64,000 nucleotides of DNA from Notospermus geniculatus (lineage: Eukaryota; Nemertea; Pilidiophora; Heteronemertea; Lineidae). The translations under genes were made by a program, and so were the position numbers. The notes below the pieces were generated by a model. The model made no database searches. It had not been told where the DNA came from and was given only the letters and a program-made list of their open reading frames with translations. Shown here piece after piece: positions 1-12,693 of the stretch. The first letter of the stretch is position 1; each line of letters starts with the position of its first letter. Location: assembly GCA_002633025.1 (NCBI GenBank), contig NMRB01001242.1, positions 62,001 to 126,000 on the forward strand, read 5' to 3'.

Positions 1-1696
1 AATCTGCTTTCAATTTCACGCGGTGGTTCCCCGATATTTTTCTTTGGCATCACCAGACATGAGATTCTCTACGTAGCCTTGAGGTACGCATGGAGTTGAG
101 TGTTCGGCCCATGAGACAGACGTCCTTAACATTTTGTGAGGAATCCCCGGAGCCTTCCCAAATCAGTAATTGCATTATAACAGTACCAACACAGTGTTCC
201 TTGAATGTATGCAAGCACCACGGAAACATACGTACATATACATAAAGTCTACGTTGACCGATGCAAAGTACAGTCATGTAACTGGCCAGGAATAACATAC
301 AATTACACTAGCAACGTGCGATGTAATTACATTACATTCATGGCATTTGTATTGCATCGAGTTACTACAACTCTTACTTCGCCATCCTGGGATGTGTCGA
401 CATGGCTAGGACTACATAATAAGTATAATGTTTTTTCAATGGGAATAATAATGTAGTATAGATAGCTAATACATTGTAAGGACAGCAGACAGGCATTGCC
501 TAGTCTGAAAATGACATGTAAATAGGGAAGTTTAGAAATCAAACGACAAAAGTAAACTTTACGACAACGTTATTTTTCACACTACATTAAGCAGACTTTA
601 CATGTATATTGCATTTTCAGTACAAAAATAACCTTGTCGTTAACGTTAACGTTTATCGTTTGATTTCTACACCTCCGTATTATCTCACGTCTACGGATAA
701 TTCTTGGTAATCATCATCGTACGGTCGTCCTTGGTTCAACGGTGTCAACAGAAAGAATTACTGTACAACAACTGCACTAGGCTATCCGGTCCATATTGCG
801 TTCCCAGTCTAAAAGGATCGTAAAAAGCTCTGTGCGTCAGAAGTTGTAGTTTTTGTGAACGAATTCGTTAAAGCTTGTTGCCCATTTCGCTATTATTTGA
901 TGTGACATAAAGTTTTTGTTGCTTTACACCGACTGGGCTGTGCTCTAGTTTAGATGAGTCGTTCCGATTGCGAAAGATCTTGCATGCAAAAGTCGCGGAT
1001 GACGGTTTCATTTAATACCGCGAATTGTAGCAGGTGAAATTTAGTCTTGTAACTAAGCCTGTACCTACGACATTAACGACGGGCACTCTGAAAGATGTGC
1101 TTTTTCCACCAGAAATTGTTCGCATAACAACCCCAGAATATCACTTTTTGACACTCAGAGTTGAACTTTGAACTACCATGTTGTTGTTTCAGTGATCATC
1201 CTCTAGCACTGGCCAAAGTTGGCTTTCTTGCAGTTAACAGTGTTCTGAGGTATGCAGCAAGATTTGGCGCCATGCAATCAACCTTTCCAATCAAGAAAAA
1301 CTCGTCAAAATGCCTTTAACATGTTTAACGTACATTTTTTTCTGTCTCACTTGACAAACCACACCTCGAATAGATTCGATGTCTTTCCGCATCCATTGCC
1401 ATCTTAACTGTCATCCCAATTAAGCGATGAACTGTATTTGTTGCTGTTTGAAGCCGTTAAGTGTGTTTGTGTGTCCCTGTGCTGCAGGTGTGTGCCTGAC
1501 GATTAATGGAAACTACCATTACATGTCTAAATTACCTGTTTGCTTGTTACGGAGTAATGACTTGTGCCGTTTACATCTTGACTGAACATCTAATGGATGA
1601 GTCGTGAATATAGAGGCACGATTTTATTCAGTGTGAGGATGTGGAAAAGTGTTAATAAAAAAAAGAAGATACCAGTGAGTGTCGTGAGAACACACC
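1..1696. other. No gene recognised
   Basis: Short overlapping frames on both strands are interrupted, show no family motif and look like chance. No strong inverted or tandem repeat was seen. AT-rich non-coding DNA. Confidence 0.5.
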
Positions 1697-1934
1697 TTTA
1701 CTTTCGTCTGTCTAAAGTAGGGAATCCACCGTCCTGTGATTTTCAACCTGATTTTGCTTTGCAACTTGCTGTGCAACTGGGCACTCGATCGCCGAAATGT
1801 GCTCAATTTTAGGTCGCCGACCGGTATCAGTTCCTTGCGATCGTATTCAATCGCAGGTAGCAGGTTGCAAAGCAAGTCGCAAAGCAGAAAATCAGCAGTG
1901 GATTCCTAATTTTAGACAGACGAAGGTAAAGTAA
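1697..1934. repeat. Palindromic MITE, GGAATCCAC family, copy 1
   Basis: The left arm with GTCTGTCTAAAG and GGGAATCCAC is inverted at the right as GTGGATTCCTAATTTTAGAC. The flanking CTTTCGTCTG / CAGACGAAGG also pair, so the fold-back reaches beyond the core. The interior (GCACTCGATCGCCG, GGTCGCCGACC) is the reverse complement of the copies at 14731 and 39298. Confidence 0.75.
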
Positions 1935-2800
1935 ATACAGGTAGGGGGCCTATAGGCCCCTATTTTTGTTGACTTGTTGGAACGGATATGCCATATTGTC
2001 ATTCGGTTTCCTTGCAAACACGACGAAAGGGATTCAGTGTATATTTGATAGATCTAGACATGTATATCATCATTTTCTTACGCTACATGTATGTATTTAT
2101 AATGAATAAATTTCCTCTTGTTTTTGGTGAAAATCGGATATGAGGCACCGTTTTGTCGTGTGAGTGAATCAACGTGGGTAAATGTGAATGAATATAGTCT
2201 CCCGTTACGATAGGCAATGATCCGATTACTGAGAGACACTCACGTACAATGCAAACTGGTATACGAGTAGGCATGGTTCCTTAATCCCATCTTTTTCACA
2301 CTCGCATAAAACTTTCATGTCTAATATTACCAAAATCCGGTGTGATAGAATCTAATGCCTCCGTCTTCCTGATATACCTGTATTGTTTGTCACAGGATTA
2401 AGGGTCTTGGACTCTCTAGAGTCCAATTCTTTGGTGCCGCTTAATCCATAAATGTATTGTTGGGGGATGTCCTATATCGGGGGCATTTGATTATATTACA
2501 CCGGTTAATGTTCACCGCCACAAAACCAATAAAACCACAGTCGCCGCCCCTCCCATATTTCAACATGTTTTCAACATCTCAAGTGTAAGTGGTGTACGAT
2601 GTCGATGGCCTACACTGAATTCCCCTCAGGAAAAGGGACATGTATCATTATTTACCACCTCGTGGCAAACTACATGAGTGTACTATTTAATTGCATCTGC
2701 AACCTTGGTGTCAAATAAGGGTTGTTTCCTTCAACAGGCACACGCCGTCACGTGGACTGTCACGCACAGCAAGAATCAATGACTCGATATTCTTCATCTT
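1935..2800. other. No gene recognised
   Basis: No coding or strong repeat structure was seen here. Confidence 0.4.
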
Positions 2801-2805
2801 CATTT

Positions 2806-3190
2806 TAAAGTGCCAATGTATGCATGAGGTATGCATCAGTGTCGATCCCCTGGCGGCAGCATTGGGAACCAATATGCGATAAGACTGGTGTCCCGTCCAA
2901 CGCACACATAATCCGTGGTACCAACACATAATCCGTGGTACCAACTAGCTAGACTGGTTCTGTAACGAAACCTAAGCTGAGTCCAGGTGGTGAGAAAAAA
3001 CAATTGTCGCCATCCTTTTCATCACTTTAGAAAGTGCTGACCCGCTGTGATGTGATTAAACTACCCTTCATCGAGTAAGATACCATGCTTCAACTCATCT
3101 ATGTGTAGCAACAGTCTCCATGCCTATAATAGATAACTTAGGTCATTCAAATAGATAGATTTGAACAGCCTTGTTGAGCATGCATTTATT
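2806..3190 (+). repeat. Dispersed repeat, copy A (unoccupied version)
   Basis: It aligns in order with 41735-42548 (ATGAGGTATGC, GATAAGACTG, GTCATTCAAATAGAT / ATCATTCAAATAGAT, GAGCATGCATT). This copy lacks the 492-base insert found in copy B, and the insertion site corresponds to CTTTT at 3015-3019. It also contains a short tandem duplication of an ACACATAATCCGTGGTACCA unit at about 2903-2945. Confidence 0.8.
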
Positions 3191-3654
3191 GTTACTACGG
3201 ACGACAGGAGACAGAAAACCTTATGCACAGAGTGGCACTTTAAGGTCTGTGTATACACTGGCAGTACGTTTCCAGCATTCAAAGTATTAACAACCTTGTT
3301 GGACAATTTTATGTTGCCTAGTGTGTGCAGAGAGTTTTCCAACATGTTGGTCAAATGTTGCTGTAATTTGTTGGCCACTGTATCCGGGTCAAAGGTCGTG
3401 TTGCTCTGGAATTTTGTTCAAATGTTGGAAAAATGTTGATAGTACACGCAGCTTGTCATTGTGCCTTCATCAGCGCTTGCATATTCAACAAATATTTACT
3501 AGTACGTAGCTCACCGCATATACGGCCTGATCACATGGCGTATTGATCGCATGAAATATTCACATTATACATGTACCACGTGAGGTGGATATGAAAAATG
3601 TGACTTCGAGTGGATCAAGTTTCAAAAGTCTGTGTAAGATACTTTGTAGTTTGA

Positions 3655-3985
3655 ATTCTCTTAAAGCGAACTGGTCGTGCCAATCAAGGTGTCTGAATAG
3701 AGAATCAAACGCCGCCATCTTGAATCTATTACTTTAGTCATGTCATGAATTTATTGCCTACAAAGAGCATATTTGCACAACTGCCTTGGCTTTGCTGACT
3801 TCGAATAGCATTTAGAACACGGTCAACTGCAAATCTGAACTTACCTGGGGTTATAGTCCGCTAAAATACGAAATTTGTTATTTTTAAATTGTGAATTTCG
3901 TGGGCTACGAAACTATTATCAGCGTCATTTTTGATTGCCACGACGAATTCCCTTTAAATCTCAAAATTTATCTCTTCAAATATGA
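3655..3985 (+). repeat. Diverged dispersed repeat, copy 1 (paired with 8965-9290)
   Basis: Shared words in the same order: GGTCGTGCCA, CGCCATCTTG, CGGTCA.CTGCA, CTAAAATAC, ATTGTGAATTTCG, AGCGTCATT, GAATTCCCTTTAA. Identity is moderate, so these are old copies. No coding potential. Confidence 0.65.
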
Positions 3986-4120
3986 CATTTTCCATATTCA
4001 TGATTTTTCAATTTTCCTTCCTTCCCAGTAGGCTATATTTTCTGACTCCACCTGGGCTATATCCGTCATAAATTATTACCGGTATACAATGTATGCGGAA
4101 GTTATTGTGATCGGACTTAC

Positions 4121-4660
4121 ACTGGTGGACAAAAATATTAGGGCAGTGGCCAATTTGAAGTTTGATGTAAGTTTCTGCCTGTTAAGAGTCAGAAGAAGAT
4201 GAAATATTTCGGCTTGAATAAAGTCTGGAACACATTTTTGACCATGTTTTAGGCCTAACTTTCATTTCTGCACTTTCAGTGTGGATTATTGTTAATTTCA
4301 AGTGATTTAAACACATGTCGTGTTATGACGTAACTGGTCAGACATGTTATGTAACACAAGTGTATCATCAACCATGAGTAATTAAAAGCTTTATTCTCTT
4401 AAGAAAAATGAAGAAAAAACTAAGAAAAACGAATATTTGCTTGTAAATGCCTTTGATGAACAAGGGCGAGAATTGCCTTTGTCATTAAACCTCATTGCAT
4501 AATTGCCACTGATTATGTAATTCACTGAAATTGCAGCAAGGGGAAAGAAGGACCCTTCCCACAATATATGATCACAAGTTGAGTTCATTACATTCATTAA
4601 CAGGCAGAAACTTACATCAAACTTCAAATTGGCCACTGTTCTTATATTTCTGTCCACCAA
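4121..4660. repeat. Fold-back element with about 63-base inverted arms
   Basis: The left arm 4121-4185 (ACTGGTGGACAAAAATATTA to TTTCTGCCTGTTAA) is repeated inverted at 4597-4660. TTATTACCGGTA occurs on both sides (4073-4084, 4670-4681), but on the left it is 36 bases from the arm, so I do not call it a clean target duplication. Confidence 0.75.
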
Positions 4661-5497
4661 TGTATACATTTATTACCGGTACTCGGCTGAGGACCCTTTC
4701 CCTGAGAGCCACTGGTCTTCGCCGATTGCCTTTCGAAGAGTAGACGTGGCCAGCCACCTTCTCCGTATGATCTCTTTCGTATCAACACTCTTCGCCGCTG
4801 GTCCGCTTCCCGGTCGACGGTTGGATTGATGAAAGAGATCAGATTATTTCGCGGATCAATAATTATTGCTTTAACATGTGGAGCAGACGTAACGGTACAT
4901 TAATCAAATTTTTCGATACTTTTTATGATAAATGTTGAAAAGAAAAAGACAGCCTCAAGGTATGGCATGATATCCGTTGCATATTCAATACCTTTTCATT
5001 TGGTCGTCGTGGCCTTTTTTCATTCAATGTTTCAAATTATATCAATTGGCTGAGTTCATTACAACCGTGTTTTTCTTTATTTTTCTCTATCATCAGTCCA
5101 ATGAAACGGTGCCACTGGTCGAATGCATTAAGTAGGACCAATCTCGACTGATGACGTCATCTCGACTGGCATTAAGTAGGACCAATTTCGACTGATGTGT
5201 TTGGGGTTGCCTGAAAACCGGTAAAGTCCACGGGACAAACCAATTTGCCAGGGTCGTCTACAGATAAATAATTGTTTTTCAAGCCAGAGAGGCATCGGGT
5301 TACTGTACACGTAGCAATAAGTGACGTAGGACGATCTCTTCTGGGTGTGTCCGGATGTGATATTGGTCCATTTACCGCGCTTGCAGGTTGTACAAGTACA
5401 TTTCTGTGAGCGCAATGTAGATTTGGACTGAACGTATTTATGCATGTGGCTATTAATCCTGAGCTACATGTACGTGTACATTCTGTCAAATTTTAAA

Positions 5498-5692
5498 ATA
5501 CTCTCTATCCGGAACTTTAAGACCAGACAATGAGGAACTTCTAGGCCCGCGCAAGTGGCATTCACCCTAGTAAAAAGCCTATTGTACAATTTGGTCAATC
5601 AACCCCAAGCTCTACTCGACGGCGCTGAAGTGAATTGTTGATGAACATGAATTGACTGGCACTCTGGTCTTAAAGTTCCGGATAGAGAGTAC
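5498..5692. repeat. MITE-like inverted-repeat element, 195 bases
   Basis: The terminal inverted repeat ATACTCTCTATCCGGAACTT at the left is matched inverted at the right over about 30 bases. The loop has no ORF. A single N follows at 5694. Confidence 0.8.
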
Positions 5693-6031
5693 TNTTCATA
5701 CCGACTAGAGTATTTACTAACTTTGTAGTAACTACTGAACTAGTAAATAATAAATACTTTTACTAATAGTTGGTACTATTTACTTGAAGTATTTACTTCA
5801 GTTTTATTCATACAGACAGCAGTATATACTTCAAAATTGCTAGTAAAAGTAGGTACTTTTTTTTATTCATATGGCCCATTGAAGTTGGCAAGAACAATGC
5901 TCATCACTATGCGACGTCATCCCAGGTCAAGGTTTTGCTGACAATGTTTACTGCAAAAGAGAAAGCTTTGGTACAAAGCTAGTGTGACAGACGTCGTCTT
6001 CATTGTTGTCTTCACTTCACCATTCGGTGTC

Positions 6032-6198
6032 GTAGATGTAATGTGCTAGCTGTTACGTACAGGCAATCAAAGACGAAATCCTGTCTAGTAACAAACAAAG
6101 AAAGACTTCATTTAACAAAACAACATATATTGAGATAATGAATCTTTCATACGAAGCGGCAAAGTGCCTGTACGTAACAGCTACCACATTACATCTAC
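6032..6198. repeat. MITE-like inverted-repeat element, 167 bases
   Basis: The arm GTAGATGTAATGTG.TAGCTG with TTACGTACAGGCA at 6032-6065 is inverted at 6165-6198. The loop is about 100 bases and AT-rich. Confidence 0.8.
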
Positions 6199-6914
6199 AT
6201 GTACAATACGTAACAAAAACTCCTTTCTGGTCTCTGTAGTCCGTCAAAGAAAAGTCGAAACATCCCTGACTTTTGCATCTCTGAAGAACGCTGTACACCA
6301 CCTACTCATTCTGATTCAAAAGTATATTTTATCATCATTTGTTATTAACAATACGTAGCAGTGAAAAACATCTCATTACGAAATTACTGACTGCAAACGG
6401 ATTTACCGAGCTGCCAGTCAATTAGCACTAAAATGCGAACTCAAAACTGATCGGAATGAAAAAAATTTCCCACTGAGTCTTGATAAATGGAAATGGACGA
6501 ATATAAGAAGATTTTTAACGGATTAGTTGCTAGCTATCCGTCGCTATAGAATTTCTAGGCATCACAATGGCTCTCCGGAGAGATAACACTTTTTATCCAA
6601 CTAATTACAATTTCAAGGCGGTAGATACACCGTGAAAAAGAGCTTTGCAATGGATTATCTTCCTGCATGGTCTGTGTGCGGTCGTACTTTTCACTGTTCC
6701 TCAAAATGATAATAGTCTTCTCTAACAGATGAATACCATCGCAATGATGTTCTTCATCTGGTATAGGCCTACAGACTCTAATTCAACACGAAAGGGACAT
6801 CAGAGCGATTTCATTGGTTTCCAATGTGTACTGTAGATGCAGGTGTACTAGGGATGTGCCGGTAGCTGTAGGCTATTGAACATATGAAGCAATTTTCATA
6901 ACTGAGGTGTTTTA

Positions 6915-7320
6915 TATTGACCTTGACCTCTGACCTTCATCCTCAATAACTTAGGTATCGTGTTGGTTCCATAACGCGAGCAAGACTTCTATCGTCTACA
7001 TGTATGTTTCCATATCAGGATTGTTTAAACTTGACCTTGACCTCCCACCTTCATGGCCATTGCAAAAATTGAAAGACCATCCTCAAAAGCACGTAGGACT
7101 TGTTTTCAGGTCTCTTGCTAGTTTTCTGTCGAAATTATTGACCATTTCAATATTACAGCTACATGTATATTTTAACCTAGACTTTGACCTCTGACCTTCA
7201 ATGTAAACGAAAGAAGCATGGGTAATCGAGGTGTATGTTTTGGATCCATGATGCTCACTCGTGTTCTGTTAAAGTTATTAGTTATCTGTTTGACCTTGAC
7301 CTCAAATCATCAAGGTCACT
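6915..7320 (+). repeat. Degenerate tandem repeat carrying TGACCTTGACCT words
   Basis: Four blocks about 115-180 bases apart carry TTGACCTTGACCTC- or TTTGACCTCTGACC-type words, with variable spacer. The words match direct repeats of the nuclear-receptor half-site AGGTCA. They may just be the repeat consensus. Confidence 0.5.
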
Positions 7321-7855
7321 GCATAATCTGAAGGAGCATAATATTATGTCAGTAATAATCTGTCAGGTTTTAGGGCTCTACCTACACCATCTTTCGAGTT
7401 TAGGCCCTACATGTCGAATATAGCCATGATACATGAATCTCTGAACACCAAAAGTGACCTGAAACTCCAGGTAGACAATTTTAGTGGCAATAACATCCTT
7501 GGGTGAACTGTGGTGGGAATAAGTTCTAGTAGCTAACGGCACTAGATCCAGAGATATCTCAAAATATCAATTTTTATACATGTATATCAATGTGATATTG
7601 GCCCCGTAGAAGAATGTGATGAACTCAGTAAGTTGCCCGGGTCCAACATATGGATGGAACTTGATAGAACTGTCACTGGCCTAGGGACCAAGTTATCGCA
7701 GCCTTCACAGACGGTGACAGGCAAAATATCAGCCTTTGATATATCAATTTCACCATGACCCACATGTCTGAGACATGTAACAATGACATCATCATGTAGT
7801 CAGGATATAGGTGCGTGGAGTGTCTCATTTTAAGGGCTGTTGCTGGTGCAGGAGC

Positions 7856-7965
7856 CGAGTTACAGGCCAGACAGACACACGGACAGGTTTTCAGACAGAC
7901 AGTCAGACAGCCGGCCGGCCACCCGACCAGCCACCCAGCCAGACAGGCAGACAGACCCTAACACA
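7856..7965 (+). repeat. Imperfect CAGA/CCAGC microsatellite
   Basis: Runs of CAGACAGA drift into CCAGCCACCCAGCC. Simple sequence. An open frame crosses it only because the repeat lacks stops. Confidence 0.8.
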
Positions 7966-8964
7966 TCCCAGGATGGTCTAAACCCATCGCACGTTTCCTA
8001 TTGGTGGGTGAACCATCGAACGCTTGGTGAATTCTGCTTCACAATGATAGGATGAGCCGTGCATGAAATATTAACCAACCAAAGCATACTTCACGATCAC
8101 ATTTCGACGAGTATCTTTATGACTTCAAATACGGTAGTTTACATTCAACATGAAGGACAAACTATCAGACCCTTGGGGTGGTGGGTTTGACGTACAAATG
8201 AAAATAATGGATATATTCCATATCTGCCACAAGGTCTGAAAGCACCTGCTTTGGTTGTTTCCTGCAAGGTCATGTCCAGTCAGGATGCTGTGTAATTTGA
8301 TGAAAAGATTTCTCTGGAGGTGTTCTGGGGAATTTCAATTCAAGATACATGTATATCGGCAACGTCGAGACCTTTTACTTTCCAGAAACAAAGTGGCGTT
8401 CTCCTGTTGAATGTTTTTGTCAGCTGACAGTGTTTGATTCATACTTTGTGAGAAAATAAGATCATGAGCGAAGTAATACAATTATACCACTGGAAGACAG
8501 GGTTGTGATGTGGTCACTATCACACTTTTTCAAAACTTAAAAGTTCAGTTTTATCGCCGGGTTGCCTTGGGCGGCTATGCACCCGAGGGGCCACACTGCC
8601 GGGGATATGCAACTCGGGTAGGATGTGGATAAGAAACTGGTTCGTGAGACTTTTGTCGCTTGCTGTGCATGCCTCCTTGTGTTACAACCATGCGATCCTT
8701 TAAAAGTCTACATGGCTTGGCAGCTGGTGGTCTGCGTGGCAGTTCCTGACCGCTTACTGAGCGAGACTGCGCTTGATGGTCATGGATGTATCTGTCGAAA
8801 ATGCCCGCCCTTTGGACCTCCCAGAGAAAAGCAACGTCATACTTGACTAGATTCCTCTCGGTCACGAGTAAAGACGCTCTATCAAACCCCATGCGCCACC
8901 GCAAATAGGCCTCGGCAGTTCCCCATGATATCAGGGAAATCACAGTGGGAGTGGATTGAAAGAT

Positions 8965-9290
8965 GCACCTGCGTAAGCGAATAGGTCGTGCCAGCCAGAA
9001 TGTCTAAACACATGATCGAGTTCCGCCATCTTGGATATATTAGTGCTAAATATATGGCATGTATTCCATGAAAAAATGAATTATTGAAATTTATAGTGCC
9101 ATGGCTTTATTCTCTTCGGATAGGCTACCATTTAGCACGCGGTCAGCTGCAGATTTACGCCTGTCCCATGATCAAATTCACTAAAATACAAATTTGTAAT
9201 TTTAAAATTGTGAATTTCGCAGGCCGCAAAATATTCTTAGCGTCATTCTTGACTGCCGAATTCCCTTTAATTCTTCACCTCCAAAGAAGT
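8965..9290 (+). repeat. Diverged dispersed repeat, copy 2
   Basis: Same ordered words as 3655-3985. It runs directly into the cluster of CACACTGA-ended elements at 9300-10673. Confidence 0.65.
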
Positions 9291-9798
9291 GTGACATGTG
9301 AATATCTTCACACCAAACTAGTTCTCAGTACGTTCTTGAAAATGTTGCCGAACGGGCTCATGCTGTGTGCGAACTGAGTGGACGTGGTGGCAACTTTTAA
9401 ATACAGTCTTTTTACCAACTTCGTGGACGGGCTCGGACGGGAAGAGTGCTCCAGAACTTTAAAGGCCTGTCACACCGAAGTAGTTCTCAAAACGTCCTAC
9501 CCCGTCCTAAAAAAATCGTAAAACGGGCTAGAACGTGTAACCCTTGGCTAATACCCCCATCACACTGAGCTAGTTCTCAGTACGTTCTTGAAAATTTTGC
9601 CGAACGGGCTCAAACTGTGTGCGAATGGAGTGGACGTAGTGGCAACTTTTTACAGTCTTTTTACGAACTTCATGGACGGGAAGGGTGCTCCAGTACATCG
9701 AGGCATTATTTTGCCAAGGGTTGCACGTTCTAGCCCGTTTTACGGTTTTTTTAGGACGGGACAGGACGTTTTGAGAACTACTTCAGTGTGACAGGCCC

Positions 9799-9873
9799 GA
9801 TTGCCATATAAGGGTAACCGCAAGGGAACGCAACCCCGTCTCAAGCCAAAATCGCAACAGTGGATCACCCGCT
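9799..9873 (+). repeat. Half copy of the AGTGGATCACCCGCT MITE
   Basis: Only the right half of the palindrome is present (GGGAACGCAACCCCGTCTCA to CAGTGGATCACCCGCT), followed by TTA. It abuts partial copies of the neighbouring family on both sides. Confidence 0.8.
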
Positions 9874-9906
9874 TTACACTTTCTAGCCCGTTTTACGATT
9901 TTCTTA

Positions 9907-10392
9907 AGCCGCTCTCACACGTGCGATAATTTGCCTGCGATTGTACATGTATTTTTCTACGTTACGCAAACAATCGCAGAAATTATCGCAGATTTGTTGC
10001 AGACGTATCGCAGAACTGTCGTAAACTTTACGATAATCAGCGTTTTTTGGCGTTCACTTGCGGTTGTTTGCGACAATCTGCGATTATAGCTGCGACAATC
10101 TTGCGACAATACGGGTTTTCGGTCTGCAGCCTCTTAGTCGACCCCGATAATTTGCGGTTATAAACGATATTTTTGCGACATTGTGCGATATGTTGCGACA
10201 ATCTGCGGTTGCTTTGCGATAAGTTGCGACAAGGTTAAAGTTTTTGAACATTTCCAAAATTTCACGATTATACGCGATTGCCTGCAATATTATCGCAAGG
10301 TCTGCGATAGTTTGCGTTAACTGGCGACAGTACACCTGCGATTGTGTATCGCAATTAAACCTAGGCCAACTATCGCACGTGTGAGAGTGGCT
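9907..10392. repeat. Nested MITE, 486 bases, with TTA target duplication
   Basis: The inverted ends AGCC.CTCTCACACGTGCGATA are flanked by TTA at 9904-9906 and 10393-10395. Removing it rejoins a copy of the CTAGTTCTCA family (...TTACGATTTTC-TTA-GGACGGGGCAGG...). The interior is almost entirely variations of TGCGATAA / TGCGACAATC in both orientations. No coding capacity. Three-base TTA/TAA duplications are typical of PIF/Harbinger elements. Confidence 0.88.
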
Positions 10393-10679
10393 TTAGGACG
10401 GGGCAGGACGTTTTGAGAACTACCTTTATACCCCCATCACACTGAAGTAGTTCTCAAAACGTCCTGCCCCATCCTAAAAAAATCGTAAAACGGGCTAGAA
10501 CGTGTACCCTTGGCCAAATAATGCTTCGATATACTGGAGCACCCTTCCCATCCACGAAGTTCGTAAAACGACTGTAAAACGTTGCCACTACGTCCACTCC
10601 GTTCGCATACAGTTTGAGCCCGTTCGGCAAAATTTTCAAGAACGTACTGAGAACTAGCTCAGTGTGATGGGGGTATTTG

Positions 10680-12040
10680 CTTGTCACTTTAGTTGTTCCC
10701 ATCCTGCTCATTGACAATTTCAACTGGTCAATCCTTAGTCACTGGCTGATTTTGAACGGTGTTCCGTGTTGGTGTTCAACCCCTTCTCGAGCGTGTTGGC
10801 GTTACACTCACACCTGACCTGTAATATCATTCTTTCTGGTGTTAACGCCAAATTGAGATGATGGGAGTCTCCGCAGGTATAGTAGGCTGCACTTACACTC
10901 ACTAACCTCTAATACATGTATTGGAAAACTTAGCTCACACCAACGCCTGGTGTTAGCACCAATCATTTTAATTTCTAGAGTTTTAGTGTAAGTTACACTT
11001 AACACTGAACACACTTGAACTTAAAACCACCCATTGAGTCCTCACCTCGACAACTTCTTGACGTCTCATGATTGAAAGAGGTCACGATACCGCTATGTAT
11101 TAGCACTTAATTCATCGCCGTATTGGGATAAGCTCTGTAATAGAACTCGTATTGATCATTGATGGAAGTCTCCTTTCCATCGCCTCTGTGATGGTAATTT
11201 GGTTTGGAGACACCCCGGGGAGGGGATTTCGTGGTGAAACAGGACGTAAAGCTGATGTTTCTTTTTTTGTATGAACGGAACACCTATTACTAAGGTGATA
11301 GACAAAAGAGGTATGGACACATTTAGCCTCTGGGATTAGACACTAGGAACATGAGGAACAAAGGCACCTCATCACAATCCTGTTGGCGTGGCTTTCAACC
11401 GACGTTTATACTCGGTTCGGGGGTTTGATCCGCGCTGAAAGTGTAGCCTATGTAGTAAAGAGTGAAGGTAGGCCAAGCTCCCCCGTATACAGGGTGTCCC
11501 GCAAAATATGTCAACGCCCAACAAGGCAACCTCAGAATCCTGAAAGAGGATCTTCTTACATAAAAGACAAAAGTTTATTTCATCAAAATAAGTCAAGCCA
11601 AACAGAAGTTCTGTCATTTTTTTGTGCAGCGAATTGTTTGACAAGCCTGGCTACTGGCGTCAAGGTTCACGTCGTGAAGTTAAGCGTCCTAGGAATGCAG
11701 ATCCGCCAAACAATAGCCCGCTATTGTAAGGTTATATTCGAATGGTCGTGGTCTCTCTAGCCATATATTCTAATCCCTCGATGAACAATAAGACTTCGAT
11801 TCCAGGGGGACTTGGGTTCCTTTCACATCGGGCGTGCCCAGCGCGTTCGTGCATCTGATTAACTGGTGGTGGCGCAGGTGGTACATGTAACGATAGGAAC
11901 TATTATGTTGACACCTTTTCTATTTTGAACATGAGAAACCCCCTTCGTGATTGGTGGATTTCCTAGTGTGTCAAAGGTAGGTCACTTCTATCTGCATTCA
12001 GGTGTAACGTCGATCTCGCCCAGGATATTTATCGAAAATA
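10680..12040. other. No gene recognised
   Basis: It contains the phrase TACAGGGTGTCCCGCAAAAT at about 11497, a repeat-end-like motif, and chance frames of up to 125 codons on both strands with no family match. 10740-11010 has many GGTGTTA-type words without a clear unit. Confidence 0.4.
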
Positions 12041-12048
12041 AGGGGGAA

Positions 12049-12693
12049 CCTAGAACAAATTGCAACAGAATTGCTTTTTGCTTTATATGGTTTAGTATAC
12101 CCCTCCAAACATCACATGAAAAGTCCCTTCAAATTCGACCCCCCGAAGTGCCCAGAATTTGTATTTATTTGAGATCCTACATTAAATCCTATTACAATGT
12201 TTATATGGACTTGTACTGCTAACGTTTTCCCCGTCCGTTTTAGACCATATAAATGTATTACCAATAGATAGAAATATGGCACCTCTGAGTCAGATAGGCT
12301 TGATTTGAACATTATATGTTGTCGCTGTGTTGTAGAAATGACATATTACGTCATATTAGCCCCAAATCACCAAATTTGCCGTTTTTACAACAAATACGAG
12401 TTTAATGATCTTCTAATAATGCCTATCTGACTAAGAGGTGCCATATATCTATCTATTGGTAATACATTTATAGGGTCTAAAACGGGCGAGGAAAAAGTTA
12501 GCAGTACATGCACACTCGAATTTGTAATAGAAGTCCATAAACATTGTAATAGGAGTTAATGTAGGGTCTCAAATAAATACCAATTACGGGCACTTCGGGG
12601 GGTCGGATTTGAAGGGACTTTTTATGTGATGTTTGGAGGGGTATACTAAACCATATAAAGCAAAAAGAAATTCTGTTGCAATTTGTTCTAGGT
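12049..12693. repeat. Long fold-back element with about 250-base arms
   Basis: The left arm 12049-12300 (CCTAGAACAAATTGCAACAG to CAGATAGGC) is repeated inverted at 12420-12693 with few changes and a small insertion. The loop is about 120 bases. Chance frames of 60-90 codons in the arms appear mirrored and are not genes. Confidence 0.9.

Larger units (their letters stand above)
9305..10673. repeat. Cluster of MITEs ending in CACACTGA/CTAGTTCTCA, several copies
   Basis: Full copies lie at 9554-9798 (+) and 10431-10673 (inverted, flanked by TA). Partial copies lie at about 9305-9403, 9462-9545 and 9875-9906 joined to 10396-10426. Shared words are GAGAACTA, ACGTTTTGAGAAC, ACGGGCTAGAACGTG and TGGAGTGGACGT. 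The two full copies are nearly perfect inverted relatives. They may be non-autonomous DNA transposons with TA or short duplications. Confidence 0.8.

Noticed and set aside
7840-8055. Frame rich in Arg, Gln, Asp and Pro
   Set aside because: It is translation of a CAGA/CCAGC microsatellite.
8575-8943. 122-codon reverse-strand frame with fairly even composition
   Set aside because: No recognisable motif, no splice-supported extension, and not repeated; length is within chance for a window this size. It stays the best unassigned frame in the first 40 kb.
11383-11760. 125-codon + frame
   Set aside because: Overlaps an equally open reverse frame, contains a repeat-end phrase, and has no motif.
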